Below, one piece after another: positions 1 to 9,861 of a stretch of DNA of 64,000 nucleotides. How positions within the stretch are numbered: the first letter of the stretch is position 1; each line of letters opens with the position of its first letter. The DNA is from Mycolicibacterium arenosum. Lineage in GTDB: Bacteria > Actinomycetota > Actinomycetes > Mycobacteriales > Mycobacteriaceae. The stretch is from positions 372,001 through 436,000 of the forward strand of contig NZ_JANDBD010000003.1 of NCBI RefSeq assembly GCF_024320865.1, given 5' to 3'. A program made the position numbers and the translations under genes. Under the pieces are notes generated by a model that made no database searches, was not told the origin of the DNA, and was given only the letters and a program-made list of their open reading frames with translations.

Positions 1-3000
1 GGCGTGCTGCCGAAGAGCCTGCACTTCGACACCCCGTCACCGCACATCCCGTGGGACTCACTGCCGGTGCGGGTCGTGTCCGAGGCGACTCCGTGGCAGG
101 CCGACGGCAGGCCGCGGCGCGCAGGCGTGAGCTCCTTCGGCTTCACCGGGACCAACGCGCACGTGCTGATCGAAGAGGCACCCGCGCCGGCGATCCCGGC
201 CGACGCGGAGACCCCTGGCGACACCGTGAACGTGCTCCCGCTGTCCGCCCGAACCCCTGAAGCGCTGACCGCGCTGGCGCAGCGCTACGAGGCGTGGCTG
301 ACCGCCAACCCGGACTCCGACCTCGCCGACGTCTGCGCCACCGCGGGGACCGGCCGGTCGCACTTCGAGCACCGTGCCGCACTGGTCGTCGACTCGATCG
401 ACGGCGCGCGTTCGGGCCTCGCCGACCTGGCGGAGAACCGGCTGCGGCCCGGCGTGATCCGGGGCGAGCACGTGAACCATCCGACGACGGCGTGGCTGTT
501 CACCGGGCAGGGCAGTCAGTACCCCGGCATGGCACGCGAGTTGTTCGCCGCCGAACCGGTTTTCGCGGAGACCGTGACACGCTGCGCGGAGGCGGTCAGC
601 GACATCGTCACCCGTCCGCTTCTCGAGGTGATGTTCGCCACCGACCGCGAAACCGGCGGCAAGGCCGGCGAGGTGCTGCGGCACACGTCGTTCGCGCAGC
701 CCGCGCTGTTCGCGGTCGAGATGGGTCTGGCCCGGCTCTGGCAGTCGTGGGGTGTCGAGCCCGACGTGGTGCTGGGCCACAGCGTGGGCCAGTACGCGGC
801 GGCGTGCGTAGCGGGGGTGTTCAGCATCGAGGACGGCGCCCGGCTCATCGCCGAGCGGGGCCGGCTGTTCGGCAGCCTCCCCGACGGCGGACGCATGGTG
901 GCGGTGTTCGCCGACCCCAAGCAGGTCGAGGAGATCGCCGCCGAGTTCCCGCGGGTGTCGGTCGGCGCTTACAACGGACCCAACACCGTGCTGTCGGGTC
1001 CCGGTGCGGACCTCGAACAGGTCGTCTCCCGGTTCGAGGAGGAGGCCATTCGCTGCACCTGGCTGGAGACCAGCCACGCCTTCCACTCGGAACTGCTGGA
1101 ACCCGTCCTCGACGAATTCGAGGCCTACGCCGCGCAGGTCGAGTTCGCCGCTCCGACACTGCCGCTCGTCTGCAACCGCACCGGCGCGGTACTCACGGCG
1201 CAGACCCCGATGGACGCACGGTACTGGCGGCGGCACTCGCGCCAGCCGGTGCAGTTCGCCGAAAGCGTGCGCACCGCGGCCGCGCTCGGCTGCTCGGTTC
1301 TGGTCGAGATCGGCCCGCAGCCCGTGCTCACCGGGGCGGCGGTGCAGGTGTGGCCCGAGCACCTCGCCGCGCCGCGGGCGATCGTCTCGCTGCGCAAGGG
1401 CGTCGGCGACCGGCGTCAGATCGCCGATGCGCTGGCTGCGGCCTACGTCGGCGGACATCGGCCCGATTTCGCTGCGCTGGCACATCGACCGCGCCGGGTT
1501 CTCGACCTGCCCACCTATCCGTTCCAGCGGCGCCGCTTCTGGCCCAAGTCCTCGGGGATGGCCGTCGAGGGTGGTGTCGGTCCCGCCGTCTCCGGAATCC
1601 TGGGCAGTGCCAAGGAACTCGCGTCCGGCGACACGGTCTATACCAGCAGGATCTCGGTGAAGTCGCAGCCGTGGCTCGCCGACCACGTCATCTACGGCAC
1701 CGTCGTCGTTCCCGGCGCGACGTACGCGGCGATGGCCCTTGCTGCGGTGGGTACCCCGGCGCACGCCGAGGACGTGTTCTTCTACGAGCCGATCATCCTG
1801 CCGGAGAAGGCTTCCCGTGAGGTGCAGCTGACCCTGCATCCGCTGGAGCAGGACGGCCAGTGGACGTTCCGGGTGCACAGCCGCAGCTACGGTGAGCGCG
1901 GTGCCGAGTGGGCTCTGAACGCCGAGGGCACGGTGATCGGCGGCGTCTCCGAACCCCCGGCGGCTGAGAGCGAGCCCGTCGACGAAGCCGTCGAGCGGCT
2001 CGAGCGGATGCGCCCCCAGGAGTTGTTCGAGACGTTCGCCGACCTCGAACTCGCCTGGGGACCGACGTGGTCGGGTTCGCTGAAGTCACTGTGGCTCGGC
2101 GACGGCGAGGCGATCGGCGACGTCCTCGTCGGCGAGGAACTGGCCGAACAGCTCGGCACCGAACCCATGCACCCGGTGCTGATGGACCTCTGCACCGGCG
2201 TCGCCTTCCCGGCGTTCCCCGCGCTGCTCGCGGCCGAGCAGGGCGTGAGCGATCTGTTCCTGCCGCTGAGGTACGGGCGGGTGACACTGCGGGACAAGAT
2301 GCCGCGTCGGTTCTACTGCCGCGCGCGGTGGCACGAGAACGCCCTGGACAACGAGACTCAGGTGTTCGATCTCGACTACCTCGATCGAGATGGCAACCAG
2401 CTCGGCGGGATTCGCGATTTCACGGTCAAGCGGGCCCCCCGCGAAGCCCTGTTGCGCGGCCTCGGCGGCGACGCCACCCGGCTGCTCTACACCCTCGGCT
2501 GGCATGAGGTACCGGTGTCGGGCGAGACCGGCTCGGGCGTGAGCGGCAACTGGCTGATCGCCGGCTTCGACGACCTGGCCGCCGAGGTCCCCGGCTGCGT
2601 TCCGCTGAAGCGGACCGTCGATCCGGAACTCCTCGGGCAGGTGCTGACCCACGCCCATGACTCCGGTGCGGGCTTCTCCGGCGTCGTCTGGCGCAGCGCG
2701 GGACCGACCGGCAACGAGTCGGGTTCGGACGTCGAGGAGCGGATCGAGACCGAGATCGCCAACCTGCTCAGCGCCGTCCACGCGGTGCAGAGCGGTGCGG
2801 TCAAGCTGCCCGGCGGGCTGTGGATCGTCACCGAGCGGGCCGTGGCCACCGAATCGGGTGAGCCGGTCGACCCGGTGCAGGCCGCTCTGTGGGGATTCGG
2901 GCGCACCACGATCAACGAGGAACCGGCGCTGCGCGCCAGACTCGTCGACGTCGACGGGTCGCCGGAGGCCGTGCAGGCTGTCGCCAACCTGCTGGCGACT

Positions 3001-5166
3001 CCCGTTGAGGAGCCGGAACTGGCTGTGCGGCAGGGGAAGCTGTTGGCGTCCCGGCTGCTGCCCTGGGCGCGCAGTGGCCACCTCACGGTGCCGCGCGGGG
3101 GCGATTACGTGCTGGCGCCCACCGAACGCGGCGCGATCGACAACCTGCGGCTGACCGAAACCGAGGTCCCGCCGCCGGACGAGGGCTACGTGCAGGTGCG
3201 AGTGGAGGCCGCGGGCCTCAACTTCCGCGACGTGCTGAACGTGCTCGGCCTCTATCCCGGCGACCCCGGACCGATCGGCGGAGATTTCGCGGGTGTCGTC
3301 ACGCAGTCGGGTGAGGGTGTGACCGGACTCGAGGTCGGCCAGCGCGTCTACGGCTCCATGCAGGGTGCGTTCGCCAGCCGGTTCAACGTGCCCGCCCAGT
3401 TCCTGGCGCCGATCCCGGACGGGGTGAGCGCGGTTCAGGCCGCGACGATCCCCGCCGCCGCGCTCACGGTGCGGTTGTCGTTCGACTGGGCGCAACTCAA
3501 GCCGGGCGACAAGGTGCTGATCCACGCCGCCAGCGGCGGCGTCGGACTGGCGGCCGTCCAGATGGCCCAGCAGTTCGGCGCCGAGGTGTTCGCCACGGCC
3601 AGCACCTTCAAGCGTGCAACGCTGCGCAAGCTGGGTGTAAAGCACGTCTACGACTCGCGCACAACGGATTTCGCCGATCAGATCCTGGCGGACACCGACG
3701 GCGCGGGGGTGGACGTCGTGCTGAACTCCCTGACCGGCGAGGGGTTCATCGAGGCGACGCTGAAAGCCACCGCACAACACGGCCGCTTCGCCGAGATCGC
3801 CAAGCGCGACATCTGGACGCACGCGCAGATGGCCGACGCCCGGCCCGATGTCGCGTACGAGATCGTCGCGTTGGACACGGTGATGTTCACCGAACCCGAT
3901 CGCATTCGCGACCTGCTCACCGAGGTGTCGGAGGGGTTGGCCAACGGCGAGTGGCGCCCCCTGCCCGCCGAGATCTACCCGCTGACCGAGGCGAGGGCCG
4001 CGTTCCGCCGCATGCAGCAGGCGCGGCACATCGGGAAGATCGTGGTGCAGATCCCGAATCCGCTTCAGCCCAAGGCCGATCGGAGCTACCTGATCACCGG
4101 TGGGCTCGGCGCGATCGGCCTGCACACCGCGGCGTACCTCGCCCAGCTCGGCGCCGGTGACGTCGTTCTGACGAGTCGGCGGCCCGCCGATGCCGACGCG
4201 CAGTCGGCGATCGACGAGATCACCGAGCGCTACAAGACGCGCGTGCACGTCTTCACAGCGGACGTCGGCGAGGAATCCGACGTCGCGGCCCTGCTGGTCC
4301 GGATCCGCGCCGAGTTGCCGCCACTGGCGGGCGTGGTACATCTGGCCGGTGTGCTCGATGATGCGCTGCTGGGTCAGCAGAGTGTGGATCGATTCCGGAC
4401 GACCCTGGCGCCCAAGGCTTTCGGCGCAGGTCATCTGGACATGCTGACCAGAGACGACGACCTGGACTTCTTCATCGTGTCGTCGTCGGTGTCGAGCCTG
4501 TTCGGCTCGCCGGGCCAGGCCAACTACGCGACCGCCAACGCACTGCTCGACGGCCTCGTCGCGCAGCGGCGTGCGCAGGGTCTACCGGCGACCGGCGTCA
4601 ACTTCGGGCCCTGGGCTCGGGGCGGCATGGCGTCATCTGAGGCGGCGACCGCCAACATCAGTGCGCAGGGCCTGATTCCGCTGGACCCGTCGGCGGCGTT
4701 GAGCGCTCTCGCCGAGGTCGTCGCCAACGGCACCGGTCAGGCCACTGTCATCAAGGCGAACTGGCAGCGTGCGGCGAAGGTGCTCGGCACCTCGCGTCCG
4801 CCGATCCTCGACCTGGTGCTGCCGAGCGCGGTCGGCGAGTTGGCCGGTGACAGCGAGATGCTCAAGCAGCTGATGGAGATTCCGGTGTCGCAGCGCGCCG
4901 GGTTCGTCACCGAGTTCCTGCAGCGCGAGGTGCAGAACTTCCTGCGGCTGGCATCACCGCCTGCCGCGACGAGTCGGTTCCTGGACCTCGGCACGGACTC
5001 CCTGATGGCGATCGAACTGCGCAACCGCCTGCACAGCCAGTTCGGCGGCAAGTTCACCATCAACGCCACCGCGGTGTTCGACTACCCGACCATCGGCGGG
5101 CTGGCCGAGTACCTGGTGGGTCAGCTGCCCGACGCGGAAGTACCGAAGGAGGAGGCGTCCGTCTGA
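1..5166 (+). CDS. pks: Type I polyketide synthase, 3' part (end of KS-AT-DH-ER-KR-ACP)
   Basis: C-terminal 1721 codons of an iterative reducing PKS; the start lies left of the window. Only the end of the ketosynthase remains (GTNAHV, with the last catalytic His, near codon 50). Then come the acyltransferase (GHSVGQ near 258, HAFH near 358, which in this family usually means malonyl-CoA), dehydratase (HxxxGxxxxP near 562), enoylreductase (NADPH loop HAASGGVG near 1174), ketoreductase (GGLGAIG near 1366, YATAN near 1508) and an acyl carrier domain (DLGTDSL near 1661, Ser carrying phosphopantetheine). All reductive domains look intact, so fully reduced carbons are expected. The neighbours (DapB-like gene, fadE5) match glycopeptidolipid loci of fast-growing mycobacteria, where this PKS extends the lipid chain. 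The GPL role is inferred; the domain calls are firm. Confidence 0.93.
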   Translation, partial: GVLPKSLHFDTPSPHIPWDSLPVRVVSEATPWQADGRPRRAGVSSFGFTGTNAHVLIEEAPAPAIPADAETPGDTVNVLPLSARTPEALTALAQRYEAWLTANPDSDLADVCATAGTGRSHFEHRAALVVDSIDGARSGLADLAENRLRPGVIRGEHVNHPTTAWLFTGQGSQYPGMARELFAAEPVFAETVTRCAEAVSDIVTRPLLEVMFATDRETGGKAGEVLRHTSFAQPALFAVEMGLARLWQSWGVEPDVVLGHSVGQYAAACVAGVFSIEDGARLIAERGRLFGSLPDGGRMVAVFADPKQVEEIAAEFPRVSVGAYNGPNTVLSGPGADLEQVVSRFEEEAIRCTWLETSHAFHSELLEPVLDEFEAYAAQVEFAAPTLPLVCNRTGAVLTAQTPMDARYWRRHSRQPVQFAESVRTAAALGCSVLVEIGPQPVLTGAAVQVWPEHLAAPRAIVSLRKGVGDRRQIADALAAAYVGGHRPDFAALAHRPRRVLDLPTYPFQRRRFWPKSSGMAVEGGVGPAVSGILGSAKELASGDTVYTSRISVKSQPWLADHVIYGTVVVPGATYAAMALAAVGTPAHAEDVFFYEPIILPEKASREVQLTLHPLEQDGQWTFRVHSRSYGERGAEWALNAEGTVIGGVSEPPAAESEPVDEAVERLERMRPQELFETFADLELAWGPTWSGSLKSLWLGDGEAIGDVLVGEELAEQLGTEPMHPVLMDLCTGVAFPAFPALLAAEQGVSDLFLPLRYGRVTLRDKMPRRFYCRARWHENALDNETQVFDLDYLDRDGNQLGGIRDFTVKRAPREALLRGLGGDATRLLYTLGWHEVPVSGETGSGVSGNWLIAGFDDLAAEVPGCVPLKRTVDPELLGQVLTHAHDSGAGFSGVVWRSAGPTGNESGSDVEERIETEIANLLSAVHAVQSGAVKLPGGLWIVTERAVATESGEPVDPVQAALWGFGRTTINEEPALRARLVDVDGSPEAVQAVANLLATPVEEPELAVRQGKLLASRLLPWARSGHLTVPRGGDYVLAPTERGAIDNLRLTETEVPPPDEGYVQVRVEAAGLNFRDVLNVLGLYPGDPGPIGGDFAGVVTQSGEGVTGLEVGQRVYGSMQGAFASRFNVPAQFLAPIPDGVSAVQAATIPAAALTVRLSFDWAQLKPGDKVLIHAASGGVGLAAVQMAQQFGAEVFATASTFKRATLRKLGVKHVYDSRTTDFADQILADTDGAGVDVVLNSLTGEGFIEATLKATAQHGRFAEIAKRDIWTHAQMADARPDVAYEIVALDTVMFTEPDRIRDLLTEVSEGLANGEWRPLPAEIYPLTEARAAFRRMQQARHIGKIVVQIPNPLQPKADRSYLITGGLGAIGLHTAAYLAQLGAGDVVLTSRRPADADAQSAIDEITERYKTRVHVFTADVGEESDVAALLVRIRAELPPLAGVVHLAGVLDDALLGQQSVDRFRTTLAPKAFGAGHLDMLTRDDDLDFFIVSSSVSSLFGSPGQANYATANALLDGLVAQRRAQGLPATGVNFGPWARGGMASSEAATANISAQGLIPLDPSAALSALAEVVANGTGQATVIKANWQRAAKVLGTSRPPILDLVLPSAVGELAGDSEMLKQLMEIPVSQRAGFVTEFLQREVQNFLRLASPPAATSRFLDLGTDSLMAIELRNRLHSQFGGKFTINATAVFDYPTIGGLAEYLVGQLPDAEVPKEEASV

Positions 5167-5171
5167 GCCGG

Positions 5172-5177
5172 TAGCCT
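5172..5177 (+). promoter_or_regulatory. -10 hexamer, leaderless start of the TspO gene
   Basis: TAGCCT lies 7 nt before the ATG at 5185, so the predicted first transcribed base is the A of ATG. No Shine-Dalgarno sequence is present. The 18-bp gap after the PKS stop could equally allow read-through. Confidence 0.45.
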
Positions 5178-5184
5178 GCGGTGC

Positions 5185-5679
5185 ATGGTCGTTGATTCTC
5201 CGCGTGCTCGCCCGACGTCGCTGCTGGTGCTGGCGGGTTCCGTCGTTCTGGTGGCAATCGTCGCCGGGCTCGGCGGGCTGGCGTCGAGTACCACGGCTGA
5301 GGACTACGGTCGGCTCCAACAGCCCGGATTCGCGCCGCCCGCATGGGTTTTCGGGCCGACGTGGACGGTGCTGTACCTGCTGATGGCCGTCGCCGCGTGG
5401 CTGGTCTGGCGGTCCGGACCCTGGTCCGACACCCGCAGGCCGCTCACCCTATACGCCGTTCAACTGGTGCTGAACGCCGCGTGGACGCCGTTGTTCTTCG
5501 GCCTGGGCTGGCGCGGCATCGCGTTCTTCGAACTGGCCACCCTGCTGGTCGTACTGATCGCCACGGTGATCACGTTCTGGCGGCGCAGCGTCGTCGCGGG
5601 AGCGCTCCTACTGCCCTACGTGGCGTGGTCGGCCTTCGCCCTGTGCTTGAACTTCGCGGTGTGGCGGCTGAACGCCTGA
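5185..5679 (+). CDS. TspO/MBR family membrane protein
   Basis: 164-aa integral membrane protein of the tryptophan-rich sensory protein/peripheral benzodiazepine receptor family, which binds porphyrins and other small hydrophobic ligands. Five membrane segments are apparent. Family signatures are visible: PAWVFGPTWTVLY after the first helix, NAAWTPLFFG in the middle and a LNFAVWRLN ending. Length is normal for bacterial TspO. The ATG sits 18 bp after the PKS stop. The gene converges on the DapB-like gene with only 5 bp between stops. Whether it serves glycolipid synthesis or is a neutral neighbour cannot be told from sequence. Confidence 0.9.
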   Translation: MVVDSPRARPTSLLVLAGSVVLVAIVAGLGGLASSTTAEDYGRLQQPGFAPPAWVFGPTWTVLYLLMAVAAWLVWRSGPWSDTRRPLTLYAVQLVLNAAWTPLFFGLGWRGIAFFELATLLVVLIATVITFWRRSVVAGALLLPYVAWSAFALCLNFAVWRLNA

Positions 5680-5684
5680 GCACC

Positions 5685-6764
5685 CTACGCCCAGCGGGCG
5701 GCTTCCGCCTCGGCGGGCAGCACCGAGCGCAGCGGCACCTGGAGGCCGTCGTAGATCCCGGGCTTCTGGTCCGCGAGCCAGTTGAGTGCGCCGAGCAGCC
5801 GATTGGCGGCGGTCGTGTTACCGCCGTCGGCGCGATTGCCGCCCACCAGGTCGGCGCGGGTCGTGATGGTGAGCTGCGGGTCCCCGTCGACGATCACCCG
5901 GTGATCGCCCGCGCCCTGGTCCGGCTGCGGCCAGTGCGGAGCACATGACGGATGGATCCGGGTGATGTGCTCGATGATCACCCGCTGCCTGCCTCCCGAC
6001 CAGCCGATGACCTTGAGGAAGAACGCGCCCTGGGTGCCCTTCTCGAACGGCCCCATCACGGTGTCGACGGTCTCCTCGAGCGGAAGTCGCTCGAGTTCCT
6101 CGGTGATCTCGTCGATCTCGATGCCGAGCCCGCGGCCGATGAGCCGCACGTTGCCGCCCCACACCATGGTCGGAATCGTGGGCAGCAGCATCATCGGGGT
6201 CTCGTCCATCGATCCGCCGAAGCCGCAGGAAACCTTGACCGCGAACGGCTGGTTGTAGGTGGAGTAGTCGAAGATCTCCTGGCAGGTGATGGTGTTGATG
6301 CGGGTGCAGAGGCTCGCGGCCGTCACCGCCAGCGCGTCGTTGCCCCAGCCGGGGTCGACGCCGCTGACCAGCAGCGTGGCCGTGCCCTCCTCGGCCGCGG
6401 CGGTGAGCCGGTCCACCCACTCCTGCGGTGCGGACGCCGGGTCGTAGAGCGAGTACAGCGAGGGTGTGACGACGTGCTTGCCCGCGCGCAGGCAGCGCTC
6501 GATGTCCGCAATCGCCTCGTCGGGCCGGATATCGCCGGACGCCATGTAGGCCACCGCGTCGGATTCGGCCAGCGCCGTGTCGACGTCCGTGGTGGCCGGC
6601 ACGCCGGTGGGATCGGGCAAGCCGGCGAACTCCGCCGCGTCCTTTCCGGCCTTCTCGTCCGATAAGGTGATGACGGCCGCGAGCGCGAGGCCCGGAAACG
6701 CGACCGTGGACCGGATCGCGGTAGCCCCCATATTGCCGGTTCCCCAAACTGCAACACGTGTCAT
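5685..6764 (-). CDS. DapB-like NAD(P)-binding protein of GPL-type loci (Rv0926c-like)
   Basis: 359-aa protein with an N-terminal Rossmann motif (VAVWGTGNMG, residues 4-13) related to dihydrodipicolinate reductase and homoserine dehydrogenase N-domains. The C-terminal half has no motif I can assign. Length and sequence resemble Rv0926c, and I recall a gene of this type between pks and fadE5 in glycopeptidolipid clusters. Start: the ATG at 6764 rather than the upstream in-frame start at 6848, because it opens directly with the Rossmann strand and lies 7 nt after a TAGGGT -10 hexamer. Substrate is unknown; a redox step in lipid modification is a reasonable guess. Confidence 0.8.
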   Translation of the reverse strand: MTRVAVWGTGNMGATAIRSTVAFPGLALAAVITLSDEKAGKDAAEFAGLPDPTGVPATTDVDTALAESDAVAYMASGDIRPDEAIADIERCLRAGKHVVTPSLYSLYDPASAPQEWVDRLTAAAEEGTATLLVSGVDPGWGNDALAVTAASLCTRINTITCQEIFDYSTYNQPFAVKVSCGFGGSMDETPMMLLPTIPTMVWGGNVRLIGRGLGIEIDEITEELERLPLEETVDTVMGPFEKGTQGAFFLKVIGWSGGRQRVIIEHITRIHPSCAPHWPQPDQGAGDHRVIVDGDPQLTITTRADLVGGNRADGGNTTAANRLLGALNWLADQKPGIYDGLQVPLRSVLPAEAEAARWA

Positions 6765-6771
6765 TTCGCCT

Positions 6772-6777
6772 ACCCTA
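6772..6777 (-). promoter_or_regulatory. -10 hexamer, leaderless start of the DapB-like gene
   Basis: On the minus strand TAGGGT is followed after 7 nt by the ATG at 6764, the geometry of mycobacterial leaderless transcripts. It supports the chosen start. Confidence 0.45.
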
Positions 6778-6912
6778 GCGGGCGTGCTGCGGCCCCTCGT
6801 GGCAGACATCACATCTGGACGAAATACCAGGTCACCGCTCCCAACCAACCGTTTGGGCAGGGCCTACGCGGGTGTCGGCCCATTAGCTGGCAGCAATTTG
6901 CTCTAGACGGCT

Positions 6913-6940
6913 TTGCGGCGGGGTTACCGGCCGGTATAGT
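6913..6940 (+). promoter_or_regulatory. Putative SigA-type promoter of fadE5
   Basis: TTGCGG (6913-6918), a 16-bp spacer and TATAGT (6935-6940). Transcription would start near 6947 and give a leader of about 65 nt before the GTG at 7012. The palindrome at 6948-6965 begins right at the expected start point. Confidence 0.55.
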
Positions 6941-6947
6941 TAGCCGC

Positions 6948-6965
6948 AGTTACTGGTGGGTAACT
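6948..6965. promoter_or_regulatory. Palindromic operator candidate in the fadE5 leader
   Basis: AGTTAC-TGGTGG-GTAACT, perfect 6-bp arms. Its inner 16 bp (6949-6964) shares the pattern sTTACT....GTAAs with the palindrome at 12456-12471 between fadA2 and fabG4. The position over the predicted start site suggests a repressor site. The regulator is not identified. Confidence 0.5.
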
Positions 6966-7011
6966 TATCGGAAGTACCCAACCGAAGACGGCATCTCAGC
7001 GAGGAGACATC

Positions 7012-8847
7012 GTGAGCCATTACAAGAGCAACGTCCGTGACCAGGAGTTCAATCTCTTCGAGGTCTTCGGCATCGACAGGGTCTTCGGAACCGAGGGGTT
7101 CGCCGATCTGGACGAGGATTCGGCCCGCGAGATGCTCGCCGAGATCGCCCGACTGGCCGAGGGACCGATCGCCGAATCGTTCGCCGACGGTGACCGCAAT
7201 CCCCCCACATTCGATCCCGAGACCCACACCGTCACGCTCCCCGCGGCTTTCAAGAAGTCGATGCGCGCGCTGCTCGACGGCGGCTGGGACAAGGTCGGCC
7301 TCGCGGAGGAACTCGGCGGCATGCCGATGCCCCGCGCACTGCAGTGGGCCCTGATCGAGCACGTGCTCGGCGCCAACCCGGCGGCCTACATGTACGCCAT
7401 GGGTTCCGGCATGTGCGAGATCTTCTACCACAACGGCACCGACGAGCAGAAGAAGTGGGCGGTCCTCGGAGCCGAGCGCGGCTGGGGCGCCACCATGGTG
7501 CTGACCGAGCCCGACGCGGGCTCCGACGTCGGCGCGGGCCGCACCAAGGCCACCCAGCAGGCCGACGGCACCTGGCACATCGAGGGCGTCAAGCGCTTCA
7601 TCACCTCGGGTGACTCCGACGACCTGTTCGAGAACATCATGCACCTGGTGCTGGCCCGCCCCGAGGGCGCCGGCCCCGGCACCAAGGGTCTGTCGCTGTT
7701 CTTCGTGCCGAAGTTCCACTTCGATAAGGAGACCGGCGAGCTCGGCGAGCGCAACGGCGTCTACGTCACCAACCTCGAGCACAAGATGGGCCTCAAGGTC
7801 TCGGCGACGTGTGAGCTGTCGCTCGGCCAGCACGGCACCCCCGCCGTCGGCTGGCTCGTCGGCGAGGTGCACGACGGCATCGCGCAGATGTTCGACGTCA
7901 TCGAGCAGGCCCGAATGATGGTGGGCACCAAGGCCATCGCGACGCTGTCGACCGGCTACCTGAACGCCCTCGAGTACGCCAAGGACCGCGTGCAGGGTGC
8001 CGACCTGACCCAGATGACCGACAAGACCGCGCCGCGCGTGACCATCACGCACCACCCGGACGTTCGTCGCTCGCTGATGACGCAGAAGGCCTATGCCGAG
8101 GGGCTGCGCGCGCTGTACCTGTACACCGCGACGTTCCAGGACGCGTCCGTAGCCGAGGCCGTCCACGGCATCGAGCCCAGCCTGGCGCCCCGCGTGAACG
8201 ACCTGCTGCTCCCGATCGTCAAGGGCGTCGGTTCCGAGCAGGCATACGCCAAGCTGACCGAGAGCCTGCAGACCTTCGGCGGTTCGGGCTTCCTGCAGGA
8301 CTACCCGGTCGAGCAGTACATCCGCGACGCCAAGATCGACTCGCTCTACGAGGGCACCACGGCGATTCAGGCCCAGGACTTCTTCTTCCGGAAGATCGTC
8401 CGGGACAAGGGCCAGGCCCTGGCGTACATCGCGAACGAGATCGACACCTTCGTCAAGAACGAGTCGGGCAACGGCCGGTTGAAGGCCGAGCGCGAGCTGC
8501 TGGCAACGGCGCTCGCCGACGTGCAGGGCATGGCCGCCACCCTGACCGGCTACCTGATGGCCGCGCAGGAGGAGCCGGCCAGCCTGTACAAGGTGGGCCT
8601 CGGGTCGGTGCGTTTCCTCATGAGCGTCGGCGATCTGGTGCTCGGCTGGCTCCTGCAGAAGCAGGCCGTCGTGGCGATCGCCAAGCTCGACGAGGGCGCC
8701 ACCGGTTCCGAGAAGTCCTTCTACGAGGGCAAGATCGCGAGCGCGTCGTTCTTCGCGAAGAACTTCCTTCCGCTGCTCACCAGCACCAAGCTCATCATCG
8801 AGACCATCGACAACGAGGTCATGGAGCTGGACGAGGCCTCCTTCTAG
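7012..8847 (+). CDS. fadE5: Acyl-CoA dehydrogenase FadE5
   Basis: 611-aa FAD-dependent acyl-CoA dehydrogenase, the same length as the M. tuberculosis and M. smegmatis FadE5 proteins. It introduces the alpha,beta double bond in fatty acyl-CoAs; characterised FadE5 accepts a broad range of chain lengths. Visible features: the FAD/substrate loop [15 protein letters not shown] (about 163-177), a W-x-I-x-GxKxFITSGD segment, and the catalytic-base motif [10 protein letters not shown], whose Glu is residue 447. The extra C-terminal helical region (about 480-600) is typical of this larger subfamily. Start: GTG at 7012, with GAGGAG 6 nt upstream. The operator-like palindrome in the leader and the strong terminator downstream make it a monocistronic unit. 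Its place beside pks matches GPL loci, but the enzyme is also basic beta-oxidation machinery. Confidence 0.95.
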   Translation: MSHYKSNVRDQEFNLFEVFGIDRVFGTEGFADLDEDSAREMLAEIARLAEGPIAESFADGDRNPPTFDPETHTVTLPAAFKKSMRALLDGGWDKVGLAEELGGMPMPRALQWALIEHVLGANPAAYMYAMGSGMCEIFYHNGTDEQKKWAVLGAERGWGATMVLTEPDAGSDVGAGRTKATQQADGTWHIEGVKRFITSGDSDDLFENIMHLVLARPEGAGPGTKGLSLFFVPKFHFDKETGELGERNGVYVTNLEHKMGLKVSATCELSLGQHGTPAVGWLVGEVHDGIAQMFDVIEQARMMVGTKAIATLSTGYLNALEYAKDRVQGADLTQMTDKTAPRVTITHHPDVRRSLMTQKAYAEGLRALYLYTATFQDASVAEAVHGIEPSLAPRVNDLLLPIVKGVGSEQAYAKLTESLQTFGGSGFLQDYPVEQYIRDAKIDSLYEGTTAIQAQDFFFRKIVRDKGQALAYIANEIDTFVKNESGNGRLKAERELLATALADVQGMAATLTGYLMAAQEEPASLYKVGLGSVRFLMSVGDLVLGWLLQKQAVVAIAKLDEGATGSEKSFYEGKIASASFFAKNFLPLLTSTKLIIETIDNEVMELDEASF

Positions 8848-8866
8848 TTCCTGCGCGAGCAGACGT

Positions 8867-8901
8867 AAAAGCCCCTGAATCCACGCGATTCAGGGGCTTT
8901 T
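8867..8901. terminator. Intrinsic terminator, bidirectional (fadE5 / LLM gene)
   Basis: Perfect 15-bp inverted repeat AAAAGCCCCTGAATC with loop CACGC and the complementary arm ending in TTTT. A-tract and T-tract flank the stem, so it can act on both the fadE5 transcript and the converging oxidoreductase transcript. Confidence 0.92.
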
Positions 8902-8922
8902 GCGTCTTGTCAGCGGCTTTGG

Positions 8923-9846
8923 TCAGCCCGCGTACTCGCGCAGCAGCGCGCGGGTTCGGGCCCGGCCCTCGGGGTCGGCGTCGAAGGTCGCCGCGACGTA
9001 CTCGTCGACTCCCGCATCGCGCAGCTGGTCCAGGCGCGCGCGCACGGTGGCCTCGTCGCCGATGATCGCGGCGTCCTCCGGTCCGGCGTAGCCCTCGCGG
9101 TCGAGCATGGCGCGGTAGGACGGCAGCTGGCCGTACATTGCGAACTGGGCGGCCGCCTGCGCGCGTGCGGCGTCGACGTCGTCGGTGACGCTGATGGGCA
9201 GTGACGCCGCGACGCGCACGTCGGACTCCGCGCGGCCGGCAGCGGCGGCGCCCTGCCGCAGCGTCGGTACGACGTGTCCCGCCAGCGTCGCGGGCCCCGT
9301 CATCCACGTGCAGGTGCCCGAGGTCCGCTTACCGGCAATCTTCAACAGCTGCGGGCCGAGGGCGGCGATGTACACCTCGGGCCGCGGCGCTGCGAACGCG
9401 AGCGCCCCGCGAGTGGTCACCGTCTGCCCCTCGGCGGCCGCCGCCTCACCCGCGAGAAGCGGCAGCAGCCCGTCGAGATACTCGTTGAGCCTGCGCACCG
9501 GCTTGTCCCAGGGAATGCCCCACATGCCCTCGGTCACCAGGGCATGCGTCATGCCCAACCCCAGGATGAACCGGCCGCCCGATGCGAGGCTCACCGTCAG
9601 TGCCCGCTGGGCGAGGTTCATCGGGTGCTGGTTCTGAATGGGGACCACACCCGAGGCCACCTCGATGGTGTCGACCTCGCGCAACGCGACGGCCAGAATC
9701 GTGAGAAGGTCCGGCTCGTAAGGCATCTGGCTCATCCAGACGCGGCCGAAACCCTCGTCGCGAAGCATGGCGAGGTTGGCGATCGTCACGTCGATCGGCG
9801 ATTCCTCGCCCGTTCCACTGAGCTGCCCGAACATACTGACCCGCAT
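8923..9846 (-). CDS. LLM-class F420-dependent oxidoreductase
   Basis: 307-aa TIM-barrel protein of the luciferase-like monooxygenase superfamily; in mycobacteria most members use F420 rather than FMN. Visible signs are the N-terminal beta strand VSMFGQLSG, the segment IEVASGVVPIQNQHPMNLAQ and the glycine-rich RFILGLGMTHA typical of the phosphate-binding region. Start: ATG at 9846, chosen over the ATG at 9975 because the barrel begins there and the longer form would overlap the divergent transporter gene. Only 15 bp separate its ATG from that of the transporter. Substrate unknown. Confidence 0.85.
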   Translation of the reverse strand: MRVSMFGQLSGTGEESPIDVTIANLAMLRDEGFGRVWMSQMPYEPDLLTILAVALREVDTIEVASGVVPIQNQHPMNLAQRALTVSLASGGRFILGLGMTHALVTEGMWGIPWDKPVRRLNEYLDGLLPLLAGEAAAAEGQTVTTRGALAFAAPRPEVYIAALGPQLLKIAGKRTSGTCTWMTGPATLAGHVVPTLRQGAAAAGRAESDVRVAASLPISVTDDVDAARAQAAAQFAMYGQLPSYRAMLDREGYAGPEDAAIIGDEATVRARLDQLRDAGVDEYVAATFDADPEGRARTRALLREYAG

Positions 9847-9861
9847 GACTGGTATCGAACC

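Noticed and set aside
58..4434. Minus-strand frames of 606 and 782 codons inside the PKS
   Set aside because: Antisense to well-defined PKS domains; composition is Arg/Gly/His-rich as expected for shadows of GC-rich genes.
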